The notes below the pieces were generated by a model. It saw nothing but the letters and a program-made list of their open reading frames with translations, made no database searches and had not been told where the DNA came from. Of a stretch of 64,000 nt of DNA, positions 36,401-50,500 are shown piece by piece. Position 1 is the first letter of the stretch. Every line of letters begins with the position of its first letter. This DNA is from Echinococcus granulosus (taxonomy: Eukaryota > Platyhelminthes > Cestoda > Cyclophyllidea > Taeniidae), in assembly GCF_000524195.1 (NCBI RefSeq), contig NW_020170537.1, positions 63,974 to 127,973 of the forward strand. The letters are read 5' to 3'. A program made the translations under genes and the position numbers.

Positions 36401-38062
36401 AGTGGGATTTTGTTCAACAGGGCATCTTTACTCGTTTAGTTTAGTGCAACAGTAGGTCGAAAGTCAAGTGTTGCATTCCTTTGAGAGTCCATTTTAGGAT
36501 AGTTGCACCCTCTCTCTAATCTCCACTCATTATCAAATTAAGGTTGATTAGCACAAATGGGGAGTTCGCCATACGAGCTCACGTGTCCCAGGGTGTCATT
36601 AGGCAGCAAAAAACCAACAAAGAAAGGTAACCATGAGTCCTTACTACCACCAATTTTTCTGCTCAATTTAGCTCTTGGCTAGGGAGAACGTATTCAGTGC
36701 GCCATTAATCACGGTCGCTGCAACCAAATTATAGGCATTCACTCATCCATACACGTGAACTCACCAAATCATATTGGCAGGTTACGCCAGATATGTACTT
36801 TAATGAGGGCATTTTCAGCAGCATTAACCTTCGCAATGGCTCAGACAACTTTACCCCCCATGAGACTGTTTTGTTGTGCTGCTGTCAAAAAGACCACCCC
36901 CCTCTAGGGCCTGAGTGAGTTCGATGAAATCACCTTTCTGTATGTAAGCGAGATTTTCTTTAGAGCAGAATTGTGTTAGCTGCTTTAATATACTTGGCTA
37001 GATTTTGACGATGTCCTTGAAATTCATCATCGCGTAGAGCCATGTCAAAAGGAGGCATGTTAGCTTGGCTCATGTAATTATTTACTTGGTGTCAAACCAT
37101 TTATTTTTCATAAGCGAACATTAATGTGGATTTTTCTTGTTCTTATTCAGACGAACTACTGGTGTGTGGTATCAGCATACCTCAAATTAGAGGGCGAATC
37201 GATACAGTCCCCATGGCAAATGACTCGGTGTCCTGACTTCAAGTCCACCTAAGCTGGTGGAAAATATCGATCGCCTCATTCGATTAATTAGTAGGCTATC
37301 GATTTATTTCAGGCTTACTCATCTCGCATGACTCATGCGATGGGAGCCACGGCGGATACAAAAAAGTGGACTGAATAAGTCCACTAATCACACATGATGC
37401 GAAAAAAATTATATTCTCTAGAGTCACCAGGGCTTTTATCAAAGTCTCAAAGTATTTTAAGGCTCCACATTGACAGGCTCTGTCTGGAACTCAACCCCAC
37501 GATAAATTGGTGTCTAAGAGGCAGTTGCTGGAGAGGATAGAAAAGCCTCGATTTCACAATCGAATAACCCATTGCCAGGAGGTTATATGGTTCACAGTGG
37601 ATTACATGGCTTGACTACTAAAATGTGGTATTTTTTAATCGCCTACTGCACATGAACTAATTAATCTAAAGGGAATTCAAAATGCTTTAAACTTGGCTGA
37701 GGGGAAATAGCGGCTTAAATTTCAGACTTAATGCAGAAAAGAGGTAGGACTTAGTCTGGTTTCACACCACAAAAGGGTAATTGGTCAATTCATGTTTTGT
37801 ATAATTCCAACCACTTCTTTTGGGAAATAAAATCTGTTCAAATTATTTTATGGTTCTGTCCGCTTTACCTTTGACTTCCCAATCCTAAGTCAAAAGTGCA
37901 TTGCTACATGAACCTTTGGCTGAAAAGTACGCACTTCCGATAACGTGGCCGATTAAAGTGCACGTGATTTGGGTCGTACAAATTGTTTACGTTAGGTGAG
38001 GCTTCTACCATCTCCTCATTTATTGATAACTTTAGGCTTATAGGCATTCCTCTCAAGGTAGC
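33474..38062. other. 3' flank of FOXO, no gene seen
   Basis: AT-rich sequence without splice-supported exons. A Gly/Ser-coding stretch after the acceptor TTGTTCTCAG (ends 33555) may be an alternative FOXO ending. A perfect 8-bp inverted repeat around CACGTG sits at 34688-34707. Confidence 0.4.
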
Positions 38063-38509
38063 TTACCTTCCTGTCCCCCAAACTTGTTGACAGAACGGAT
38101 GAATCAATTGACACAAGTCAGAATCATGCGATCCGATAGCTTTTGTCAAATTCATTATGGGAAGTGGGTGTGTATCGCAACTTCCACATACCCAAAAAGT
38201 TGGCTTAATAATTGCGTACCTGACTTGAATACTTTCTTTTACTCCTGGCACTTTTCGGCGACGTGCTCCGTAGAGCTCAAAGTTAAACATCTTACCACAG
38301 GACCCGACCTCCAATGCTTTGTTTGTACAATCCCCCATCATCCGTTTCAACAACAGGATGTGTGGTCCTGTGTCCCAGGAGAGTCGAGTTTCAAGGATTG
38401 TGTTGAACACTATGAGACAGCAGCCTTTTCCGCGACTTCTTCCCTGAGGGGACACGTTTCCCAAACAAATTTGCATTCTTTTCGAGGAGTGTGTAGTAGT
38501 GTAGGGTAA
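38063..38509. other. Region open on both strands, coding status unresolved
   Basis: The plus frame (38084-38509, 141 codons) contains LQCFVCTIPHHPFQQQDVWS followed by further cysteines, faintly like the start of a Ly6/three-finger domain. The minus frame (38476-38063, 137 codons) contains KMFNFELYGARRRKVPG and a good donor, CAAG then GTACGC, near 38220. Neither has a convincing ATG with context or a full set of splice sites. At most one is real. Confidence 0.25.
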
Positions 38510-41500
38510 TGTGGTGTAAGCAGTGCTGACGTCGTGTTTTGATGAAACTCAGGTGATAGACACAGAAATTTGAAGGTTACTTCGCTTCTACAACCAATCA
38601 CTCAATTGCCGACTGACACTGTGTTTACGACCTGTTGGGATACAACGATTGTTTGCAGTTCTATGCTAAAAAGGTGGATCACAAGACTTTCTCATATTAC
38701 CATGACACTAAACATGAAAGATTGCTCTCTTTTTCTTCATGGCTTATTTTCTCGAAATTATGGCTCTATAAACGATAATACATTGAGCGTTAACCTGGAT
38801 CCTTCCTCCAACGAATAGGTTGAAAAACCTAAAAACCGTCATATTCAAGTTCAGTGAGACCTTTGATCTTGTTCATTCATTTAATGGTGATGTTATAATG
38901 TAAATTTGGTTCAATTCAGCGATATTAATGGGCCGTAGTGATCTAATTAAAAAAATAGGATGATTTCTATGGCCACTTCAATAAAAAGCTTGTATTAACA
39001 GGCTATGATTTCTGGGAAAGCTAAGTATCAATTTAGTGGCTTGCCTGTTTGCATCCTTTTCATCCCGTTCTGGGCTGAGTTTTAGGTCAAATTGATGAAT
39101 CAGTCAAATTCTCGCGTGATACGCTGACCCCTAAAACTTGCATAGCCTCTAAAATCCAAAGGTAGATTGATGCGATCATAGCACAATATCACACAATTTT
39201 CAAGTTCATTTCAACTAAAGTAAGATTAACAGCATTTTCAAAGATGATATGCGATAACAATGATCAAGACCTCCCTTAAGAGTTGTAATTCCTTAATACT
39301 TGATTTACTTTGAAATCTTGCAAGTCTTGCTTATGAGCTTACTAATATAAGACACTGTAATTTTCGTTACAGGTGTTCTTTTTATTTTGATCGGTTGGGA
39401 AAGTGAAAAAATCTATGGCAAATCACGATTAAAGAATCTTAATGCTGGGTTAAAGAAATAAAATGGAAATTATTACCTTCAAAAATTATGCATTGTGTCT
39501 ATTAATACGAAAAACGCGGGTTTTTCCCTATTACTGAGAGCCTGCAGCGCAAACTTTGCTATGAATTTTCCATTTTAACAGATCCAAAAATCGTGAGCCG
39601 TGAAATATAGGTTTATCGATTTTGGATTTATTGATTTCCACATCGGCGCACTTTTTGCAACGTCTCTAATGTGAGCTAATGCGCCAATAGAAATGGAGGA
39701 ATGGATTATTGGCACAATATTGCAGCTTTTAAACCGTAATCCCCATTCATTTCTATTTTGGCCTTTCTAGAATCACAGACTTCTAGGGTGATTACCACTG
39801 TTTAATAGATAGTTAATGAAAAAGGTGTCAGATGATAGATTGAATATGTAATGTATCAGGTGATAGGTGTATCAAAACATTGGATGATATTTATCAATCG
39901 AATCTGTCAAAAGTTATCAATGGCTGAAGTTACACATGGATGTCTATTTGATCATCTGCTCACTGGTGGATGAAATTGCGAACATAGACAGGTGGACTGA
40001 ATGCGAGTTGGGTGGAATTGCGAAGTTCGACTTAAATATTATTACTGTTATGTGATTTTTTTCAATGGAGACCTATTCGCTGTTTTTCCAAAACTGCCCT
40101 GGCGTACACATTTGAACGGGAAGGTAGATGGCAAGGCTGATAGATAGGCAGGCAGAGAGCGAGGTGACTATATGCACATATACATACATGAAGTAGTGGT
40201 ATGGGCTTATTTTTCCACCTTCCTTGGAATTTCGCATTGGGTCTGGAAATGGGAGGGTAACGTGGAAAACTTTTCCCACCTGTTTACATAGTCTGATTTG
40301 GGAAGTGAATAAACAGGGTAACTGAGCTATGGTTCCTTGGATGTTTTTTACACTTAACCTTTTAATACGATTGAAAGAAGCCGGCTTTTGTTGGAGGCAG
40401 GCAGCGTAATCTGGAAACCTCAGTGGAGGGATGAATGAACATGTAGGATACAAAAAGGCTTGGCCCCGTGACCTACCTTTGAAATAGGATTGGACCAAAT
40501 CCCAAACTTGAGATCCAAGTCTGTTCATCTAAAAAATACCATTGCAAACGAAAACTTAATGACTTTACATAAAAGAATATCCATTTGGATGAAACAATCT
40601 CGGAATGCCTGGTTAAGACGACGAAAATGAGTTACTAGGCCACCATTCGTGCTCTTCGTAGTTCTAAATTTATGTATGTCCGAAATGGAATCAGAATGCT
40701 TAGATTCGTGGTGAAATCAGTCACTAAAATTCTTGCAGTGGAGGTGTAAATTACAGCTCGATCGCCCTCTTTGTGGAATGAATTGAAACAGATTCATTCC
40801 ACCTCAGCAGTGATTAAACGTGATTAAGGTTTTTTTAAATTTATCCACCTGGCAATTTCCCTAAATCTAGGTCGTTAATTGTTAATTTTATCGTCAAATA
40901 TTTCTACATTTGATGTAAAGCCACCTTCACTAAACCAAATTATACCTTAAAATTAATTGACCTTTTTTCCTGCTTTGTGCGTAACGCACGTCTCCGTTTT
41001 GTTCTGTTACAAACCAACCCCTGCTTATCGCGTTAACATTAGTAATTTCGGTGAAACATTTGGCTCTTTTTCGTTCATAAATCTATCCAGCTGATTAGAA
41101 AACAAGTCTTTTGAGATTACCATCGTTGAGACAACGCAAAGCAGACTGGACGGGCATTGCTTTGCCCGCGCCTTTGAGTGGGAAGGAGGATGATACCGTC
41201 AGTTCTAAATTTGGGCAAAGAAATCATGATGATCAAAATAAATAAAAATATATTTACGGAACTTCATACGCATTCGGCCTCAATGAGTGCCGGCAATGTA
41301 ACTTCGATCGATCGCCAACCGCTGGACACTGACTAATGACTGCGTGAAATTAGTATCGACCAATGATCGTCACTGATCGATGAATGGTGCGCATTGGATA
41401 ACAGGTAATGGGCAGCTGGTATTGGTTGGGAACATTCCTTTGAGAGCTGACAAATGTGGTAGCATATGTGAGTGGTGAGGACCGTTTACCTTTGACGTGA

Positions 41501-44500
41501 CAAGTTGCAAATGCTCAGCTCATGACTCAAAATCGGGCCGTAGATGCCGTTAGGTCTCATGTCGATAGAAAAGCTATGGCGATTTTGTTAAATTGGTAAA
41601 AATAAGTCCTTAATAGGAGCACTTTTGAATCCGGAGCCTTCGTGAACACCGATATTTTAAGGTTTTGAGTACTCGCTCAATGGGGGTCAGTCGATGGCTA
41701 ACAACCATTAGCAGAATCCGCGTCAGTGATAGATATCACCTAGTTCAGCATTACACACAGGGATAGATACCACCCATCAGATAACAGGCACTAAATGACT
41801 ACTATTAGCTCATAGTAATTATTTGATCAGGTATGATTAGTTTTGATTATCAACTACCACCTCCAAGAATTTGAATCACAGCAATCGTCGCCTCTGAAGC
41901 TAAAACAGAGGTGCTTTAATTGTAGGCAAATTCGATCGATTGTTACTGGCTAAGCAACAGTCAATGGCTGGAAGCAGCCTTCAACAACTAAAGACCAATC
42001 ATCTCCTGCTATTAGTAATCGATATGACACTATTAATGTTTCCCATTGGATAGGAAGATCTGGGGAGTTATTGGTGGTACACAATGAGGCAGAGGGTATA
42101 TAAATGATCGATCGTGTTTATACGTAACTACAAAGTTTTTATTCATAGTATATCGCATCTGGTCATTCATGATTAACGATGGGAGATGTAGTATTTGTAT
42201 TTAAGTTCTCACATAACATGGTCATAAAATGATAATAAATCAAGTGCTACCAGCGAAAAAGGAGATGAGAAACTTTTTAAGTAAAATATGATATTTTTTA
42301 GCCATACCTACTTCGCTATTGGGTGTGTCTGAAACGTGATAATTTCCCCTCACCACCCCTCCCCTCTCCTCACTAAATGAAAACTGGAATGGATTTCCGT
42401 CTGGAGTGGGAGACACCTCTTAAGCAAAGGACAGACAGTCAGTCGGTCGGTCGGTGTGTCGGGACTAATAAGTTTAATCAGGAAATACGGTATCACATAG
42501 AGGCAGGACACGCATGATTAAGCTGGTAGGGGCAACTCCGCTCCTCTAGCCCCAGCCCAGCTTCGCCTCGCCTCCTGTCATGCCTTTAACGTCAGATAAT
42601 GAGAAAAAAAAACTGTCTGGCCACCTTTTGGAGGGAGTGTCTCGGTCCGGAGTGCAAGGGGAGGTGGGAGCATGTCTGCACGCGCGCACACAGCGCAGCA
42701 GAGGCAAAAGGTAACGGCTACGCCTATCTCCACCGTCGGTGTACCGCGGGCAGCCGCACCGAGCGAGGGAGCGAACTACTTTGTCTGCATGCGTACGTGC
42801 ATGCGTGTGAGTGCACACGCTAGAACGCGTGTGCACGCACCACGCACGTGCCCCGTTGTTTTGTTGTCCGAAAACGGTGGCACCGACAGCGGATGTCCTT
42901 GAGCGCGCTTGAGACACAAGCTCTGCCCACAAACTACACGCGCCGCACGTGAAGCTGCCAATCACGTGCGAGCTTTTTGTAGACTCTTTCACTGTACCTA
43001 CGCATGCATGCACATACGTCCGCACGCGCGCACATATACGCCAGTGCACTCTCGCGGTAAGCTGACCCGTTGCACTTGGATCTCGAGGCGTTTTATGCCT
43101 CTCCCAAATACTCCTATTTCTTTTTTTTTTTAAATATAAATTATTCCAACATTAAACAACATCATTTCGAATTAATTTTGCTACACCAGAATCACGATGA
43201 GTGTTTGGTTGGGAATATTGGAGCATAATTTCACTTGGGGGGTTACGCAACTTTATAATTATTGGCAGCTAAAAAGTATTCCATAGCTATAAAAAATGAG
43301 TTTTTCATTCAATTCAACTTTTAAAAGGCTTAGAAACGAGGTATATGGTAGAAAAAAAGTGGTGAAAACAATGTTTGTTATTTAGAGTCAGGCATGTGTG
43401 TGTGTGTCCAGACGAGAGGGATGGGCGAAACGGTGCCATTCGGCCGCCGGCCGCTTCGCGCGGCATTCGGATTAAAGGGGCTACTAGGTCGGAATCTAGG
43501 ACGGCAATTTAGCTCCCCTATTGTTGTTTTCGCCGCCCAGTCAAATGCCGGTCAATTAACCGGGCGCCACTTTGCGAACTGCCTTCATCTTTCCACTTGT
43601 TTTGGTTGACATAGCTCCACTCGCAGCTCCATCCCATCGAGCTATTATAAAATCACCTTTTCCAGGTTATAAAAGCAAATCAACTCACTGGTATTCTTCC
43701 ATGTCACCAAGTGTTTTTTTCCCTAAAATCGCACGAATGACAGGCGGGGGCTGAAATTAACCAGTTTTAAGCCATTTTTGCATCGCCCGCGACGAATTCA
43801 AAGTAACCTGTTTTTGTGCCACCATGGTGAGGTGTAAAGGTGAAAACCGTGAACTACAAAAGTGACTTTCTTGGTGGCGTAATGTGAAAGTTTGACATTT
43901 CTCACTGGGTAAAGAAGCAGAAGAATGTGATGATGATTAGATTCAAGTGATTGGCGGGGATTCATGCATATTGATGATTTGTATACCTGCCTCAACGACG
44001 AAAAGGTGGTAAAAGATGTCAAAGTCGAATTACCCAGCCTTTAAATGAAGTCCTTTCACCAACAGTTAATCATATACAGATTTCACGCCATGGAGAAGAG
44101 GTTATATTATGTGAAGTAGTTGATGTAATAGTTGATTATTTGTACCTATTAAGATCAAACTTTCACCAAATGCATTATTCAAATTATTCACGAAAACTAT
44201 CGCCAGTTTTAAAATTTAAGATTTTTTAAAATTCAATTTCGACGAAATAAATGATGTCGTTATTTTTGCCACCATAGCTACAAACTATTAACGTATGAGC
44301 TGAATAAAATAATTGGATAATTATCCGAGCCACTGGTGGCTCAGCCGATGCACCAGTCACAATCAGCGCAAATTCATCGATTTATTGATTTCTTCCTTCT
44401 GCGTACAAAACAGGTGTGCGCGTGTGTGAGTAAAGTTCATGCGGCAGTCAAATCTGCACTCCTCAGGGCGCACATTCAGCCTATCAAGGTGGGAGTAATT

Positions 44501-47500
44501 CACTCACGGTGGCTGCAAGGTCTAATTGACGCGCATTGTCAAAACTTCCTGCCAGGTGACTGATAAAAGGGATCACCAACCTTGACCCACCTGGAACTGC
44601 CATTATTACTCCTACAAAGAAAGTGTGATGGTGAGTGATCACAGTGAATTGTAATTTTGTGTGATTATTATACTGCCCTAACCACAGTAGATCCGTTTTT
44701 TTGTTAGAGGTGGTAGTATGATGTATGTTTTGTGCCATCATTTATAATGTAATTTGAAGTTAGGACTAGTTATAATTTTAGTTGCTTAAGTTTGCGATTT
44801 TGGTGGGCAATGACAACGATTGATCAATCCAGACTTCTCCCCTGCTCTTCATCTTTTTTGAATACTTTCGGGTTGCAAATAACGAAAAATTAACCGAGTC
44901 TTATCCACACCCTACCTTTTGTAAAGACTTCCAAATGTTAAGCCATCATACTGAATGGTTATCTGCCCATTTTGACCCCAATGAAACACCTCAATGAATA
45001 TATGCTTTAGTGATTTTGTATGCTTAGACATGTGGGGAGTACATTGGTTACTTCAAGTTAGTTGCAGCTCCTAACACCGTTTGACAACGTGAAAATTGAT
45101 CGTCGGTTGTTAAGCCATAGGTGGATGAATTGTGTACAGGCTAACTGGAATATGATTTCACTTTTTTGTGGAGCAAAAAAAACAATCTCAGGGAGGTTGT
45201 TGTTTCGTGACAAAAAAGTGGCACTAGGTAGGATAGCCATTATGAAGACTGGATGCACTGCAGACAAGTGCGTCAAATGCAGTGAAAGTGAAACGCAGCT
45301 GTCTAGACGCCCGCAATCTTGGCTGCTACCGCTGTCGCTGCGAAGCGCATGCCGTCTGCAGACCCTAGGACTGCGTGTTTGCACAAGCCAACTCGGGCTA
45401 GCTCACTAACTCGCCCTCTCGCTCACTCTCCATCCACGGAACTGTCAGGCTCGCAGCATGTGTGCGTGCGTGCATGCGTTGTAGTGCACAAGACTTTGCT
45501 TTAGTGGTTGCCTACTCGTTTTTCTTTTCATTTCAAGAAATGCCTACTTCTATTTGCAGCAATTTATTAGCTGCTAGACCCTACAGACCGGCGATAGACC
45601 AATAGAAAGACGATTTGCAAACGTCATTTGGACTTAACGATCCGCAGTTCAAGGAGTGGGCTAAATAATTGATGGAGGGTTAATCCCCTCACACTTGCCA
45701 AATAATTGACTCCTTAAAATTAAATTTGAATTTGCAGGTTAATAAAAATTTCAACCACGGCCTGATCGATAAAGATGGGAATGTGGGCTACAACCTGTCT
45801 GGGTGAATTTGCCAAAGGTCATTTCTTGTACCCAGCGTGTGGCGTAGCCTCTTTTACTCATCGAGGAGAGATTTATCAGACTTTTCCTGCGAAAAATTCC
45901 ATCTTCAGTTTAATGACCTCCATGTCATTAATCTTACACGGGGTGTTTTCGAGTCCAAAATGCGTGACATCTAGGCTTTATGTATGCGTGTGTTTGTGCG
46001 TGCGTGTGTATCCCTTGCGAGAGGGCACACAATCTTTGAAAATGATTGAGTGGCTATCCTAGCGAAAAAAATTCATCGTTTTTTTTTACAAAATAAACTT
46101 AATTTATTCAACCTCTTTGCTTATCGTGGTGTGGTCAAGGGAAGTCTAAATTAAAAACGAGTCTTTCCCTAAAACGTCTCCTATTTTTAGTCTGAACTTG
46201 TGCCTTTTTTCCGTGAATAGGTGAAAATTAAAAAAAATAATAAACACAGTGATGAATTTGTATTACCAATTTTAGCATATCCAGATTTACTCCAGATCTG
46301 ATGCAAGATATATAAGTGTAATACCGCTTAGAGAGGAAAATTTGACCGCTCTGTTAACTGCAAATAAGTGAAGAAGAATCACTTTTACTTGAGCCCAAAC
46401 TTTTTTGTTCAGAACAATTTGCAACTGCCTTCATTTGCATCCGAAGCTCAGCTGTCTTCTACATCAGATGTCCTCAAACAGGATCGTCCTGAACTAGCTA
46501 TTGGCTAAACGTCGAAACCCACTTTTTGGAAGGTTTAACGGTGTCAGTGGAAAGTACACAACTACTGTGGAGATGGACTTTTCTACTGTGGGAGAAAAAA
46601 AGCAACTCAGTACATGCTGGAAAAGGCACAATTACTTTTCTCTCTCGTTAAGAGCCTATAATAGAAACAACCAGTAAAATGGTATTTTAAGCCCTTTTTT
46701 CAAGAAATGCTACGAATCTGCCAACTGTAATACGTCAGAGCAGAAAAAAAGACAGGCGTCAGAGGTGGACAGACTTTTGTTTAAAATAGAGTTGTTAGCA
46801 AAAGTTAGGTGTTCTGCAAAGCAGCTAGAAAAGCTCTTGTTTCTCTTATTTAATTGTCCTAATGCTATTTTGAAATTAAAACCAAACCAGTTTTGAATTT
46901 GGGTTTTTAGTTCATAAAAACTGTCGTAGCAAATCCCAGATACCGAGTTGATCGACTCCCTGATACCAGGCATGCTACTGGCTAGTTCCACGCACAGGCC
47001 GATTAATCGCCATGCTGGGGACGGCAACGTAGCCGGCCATATACAGTTAGAATATGAAGCTTCTATTGCTCTGATAATTGTTCTTTCGGCCAGTCATGGC
47101 CTTTCCAACAAACAAATGGTTACAAAAACAAAAGTCCAGACGAGCGAATAATCACATTGACATAAAGAAAATCTACCGGAAAGTGTAAAACTGCACTGAG
47201 GAAGTGCGTGTGCCAGCAAGGCTGTCCACAACTAGGCCACATTATCAACCATGTGTATGTGGGTGGGGAGCGGTTGGCTTTACGGCTCACTCTTGATTAA
47301 AACCGTGGCCTTTGTGTGTGGGTGTGTGTGCATGCGGGCGCGTGAGATTGTAGGCACTGTCGGCAAAGTGATTCAGAAAGCGAGCAAAAGAGGGGCAAAG
47401 ATAAAAGTCTGTGCCTACCCGGTAAACAGCCCCAGTCGGAGTGTCAACACACCCTGGGACTACATAAACAACAATACAAACAACATCAACACTATAAGCG

Positions 47501-50500
47501 GTAGCAACAGTGCAGGCGGTAACGCCATAACATCACAGGTGTAACTCGGACGTGGAATTAGTACTCTCAAGCCCTATCACATCACCTAGCCCTTTACTCT
47601 GGCGGTGTTTTCAGTTTTCTTTCCAAATTCATTTTATGTGTGTGCACACACGTTGACGTACCTGGATGGAGAGTTGAAGAGCTGTGTAGTGCAATGTGGG
47701 CTCATTAACACCGTCGACACTTAACTTCGAAAGGAAGGTCAAAAGTTGTCTCCATATCGTCGTAACAGCACTCAGTAGTGTTTTAATCGGGACCTGTTGA
47801 AGAAAGAACTATGGTCTGAAGGCCAAATGAGGCTAGAGAGAAGTCCAAAAGTAACAAATTAGCTAAAGCCCAAGTATATCAAATTCATTTCATACATCAA
47901 GAAATTTTTTTTCGGATAGTTACTGAGACTCCAAAATAAATCATTATGGTGCTTGACTTTCATTTCAAATCATGTCTGGACTGCTGGCTGCCAAAGTCCC
48001 CCTCACAACCATGAATGGGTATTACGTCTTTCTTGGCATCACCATCTGGAAACGATATTATTAATTAGGTAGCAATGACAAACCTATCACACAGTCAACT
48101 ACTCATGCTAACGAATGACTAATCGCAGTCATGACTAAATCCTCTTCCTCCTTTCCCCCTCCCTACACTTTGATAAGAGAGCAGAGAAGGCAAAAAATGC
48201 ATTTTTTTTGCATTACAAATTCACTTCAATTGCTGGTAGAAGTAAATGAAACCAGGTAGTGCTGTTTATGCAGAAGGGTGGATCGACAGGGCTAGAGGTG
48301 GGAGGTAGGTTTTTATGACGAAAGTCATTTGAAGGCATGTGACGCGCGGTTTTTGAAGCAGTTATGTGTTATTAAATTGACATGTCTCTGTCTGTGAAAT
48401 GGTGGATTCATTCACTTTAAGGACTCTGCACTATGTGATGCTCCAGTTAATGTACTCCATAGGTGGCAAATTCAATTTTGTGTTTTGTTTCGATTACCTG
48501 ACAGTAACAAAAATATTATTCCAAATACACCAATGGGATCAAAGAGTAGAATATTCCCTTCAAGTTAACATACTTAAAAAAAATCGTCGAAATAGAGACT
48601 CACAAATACCGGAATTGCGCCTTAAAACTCACCACCTTCTTATTTTGATCCTATTGCCAAGGTGGAAAAAAATCGATATTTATATTTATACAAGTCATAG
48701 TTGATAAGACAGTGCATGACACGCCATGCCCTGAGTGTTGTCGAAAGAGGAAGATGGGATACATGATCGGTTGAAATGCACCGTCAGGATATTATCTAGA
48801 TAACTGACAACTTTGACACTAAGACCAACTCCGATGCGGACCCTGTAAATAGCAGTGCAAAACTTTAATTATGTGGTAATTAGGCTTGCCCATTGGTGTT
48901 ATTAAAATTCATAGAATGGAAACTTTTGTTGATAATTAATGAAGAGTTTAATGAGAACTTTGGAATTGGCTCTAAGCAGATAGCGGGAGAAGATTAAGTT
49001 CCAAAATAGATAATGGAAGGCACTTAAGAGTCCAGTAGTGCAAGGTTAATTATTTGCTAAGGTTTCCATCTGGGATACTTCTGACCGACCATGAAAATGC
49101 TGTTAAATTATTTTAACTTTCCTTAACGTCACGTTGTGGAATACAAGGCATTAAGTGTTTCAAATCTACGAATTTATCTTTGTTTATCCTTTCCGAAAAA
49201 CAATTAACTTACTTGCATTGTGAATGATTTAAGATCCTATAATTTATGGGGATTAGAGGGTACTGCGCACGCCATTTATTGATCACAACCAAAAAAATCG
49301 ATATGACACTCAGGCCATTTGAACAGATGACAATTCAATCGATACCTTATTTAAAGATGAGTAAATTATTAATCAGTTTTTAAATTGTCAAAATTAGTAA
49401 ACAGTCTCCCCATTAAGTCGAAAATTTTCCACTTTTAGCCTAAATGAAGCCGAAAATCAGTTGCAGTTCGAGGCAGATGGTATATTTCAAGTTGCCTTGG
49501 TTATTCGCTGATTACGGCTCAAGAAACTTAACATGGATACCTGACTGGTTTCACGGTTGGAACTGCAGTGATAAAGCGACAATATTGATTCCTTCCCTGT
49601 TAATTAATATCAAGTGACAAGAGAAAAAGAAGCATCACATCATTTGTAAGTTGACATGATTAGTCCACAATACAATGAGTGTTAATGCTGGGCTTCTCTG
49701 TCCAGAACAGAATCTACTGATGGCACCATTCTGTAGTAGATTCATGGTCTGCCCACTTGGCAATCTCATTGGGTCTTTGCTTATCACAGTTCAGGAGAAG
49801 TGATATCAACGCCTTATTGTTTAATTGATGGCAATTCAATCAATACCTCTCATGAAGACAGGCCGTAAATTGACCTACCAATGATTCGATGTAGTGATGC
49901 CAAAATGAGAGGGAGATGCTACTGTGTCCACTTTTTGTTTATTTCATCGACTCCGACCCTCTTAGTTGTCGCGCGCCACCTTTTGTCCACTTCCCCTCGC
50001 GTAATGCTCTTCGTTACACCGGTTAGAATAAACAGTCCTGCGTGAAGGGAGGGCGAAAAGGCGGACGAAATGGGTGTTGCTCGTCGTCTTCGTTGTCGTG
50101 GCCGTGGTCGTAGCCATGCACACACAAGGCTGTATTGCGACCTTGACGATCTGTCCGAATGCTGGGTTGCGCCCGATTTGGGACATGGGGTGCGTATTTT
50201 TGGACGAAAGGGCCTTAATGCACAGGCCTTGAAAACCCCTTTTAATCAAGTGTCATGCACACATACACATACACACACCCGCATCCACACAGCCACTTCA
50301 AGACCCCCTCCCTCGGCCTCTTACTCACAGGCTAACTACAAAAGCGAAAACACCAACGTCAACAAGATGAACAACAGTGGCTGTAGCTCCTAGTAGTACA
50401 TATCTGTCCAGTGTCTCAAGAGGGAATTCAAGTACGGACAGGTCTTAGTGTGCATGTCCAACAATAAGTCCGTCGTTATTGTTAAATAGGCTTGACGCCG

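Noticed and set aside
40073..40476. Remainder of the 151-codon minus frame downstream of the micro-exon-like block
   Set aside because: Contains a near-consensus donor right after the first 18 codons and a repeat-derived tail; no support as continuous coding sequence.
42546..43049. 167-codon minus frame
   Set aside because: Created by the alternating purine-pyrimidine block; Cys, Arg, His and Thr bias, several frames open together.
46710..47027. 105-codon minus frame
   Set aside because: No ATG in good position, no clear splice pair and no motif. The composition is plausible but not enough to call.
47251..47544. Plus frame ending in an Asn/Ser-rich stretch (YINNNTNNINTISGSNSAGG)
   Set aside because: The Asn run comes from an ACA/AAC simple repeat, the upstream half is a TG-rich run, and the only donor (GTGTAA) is weak.
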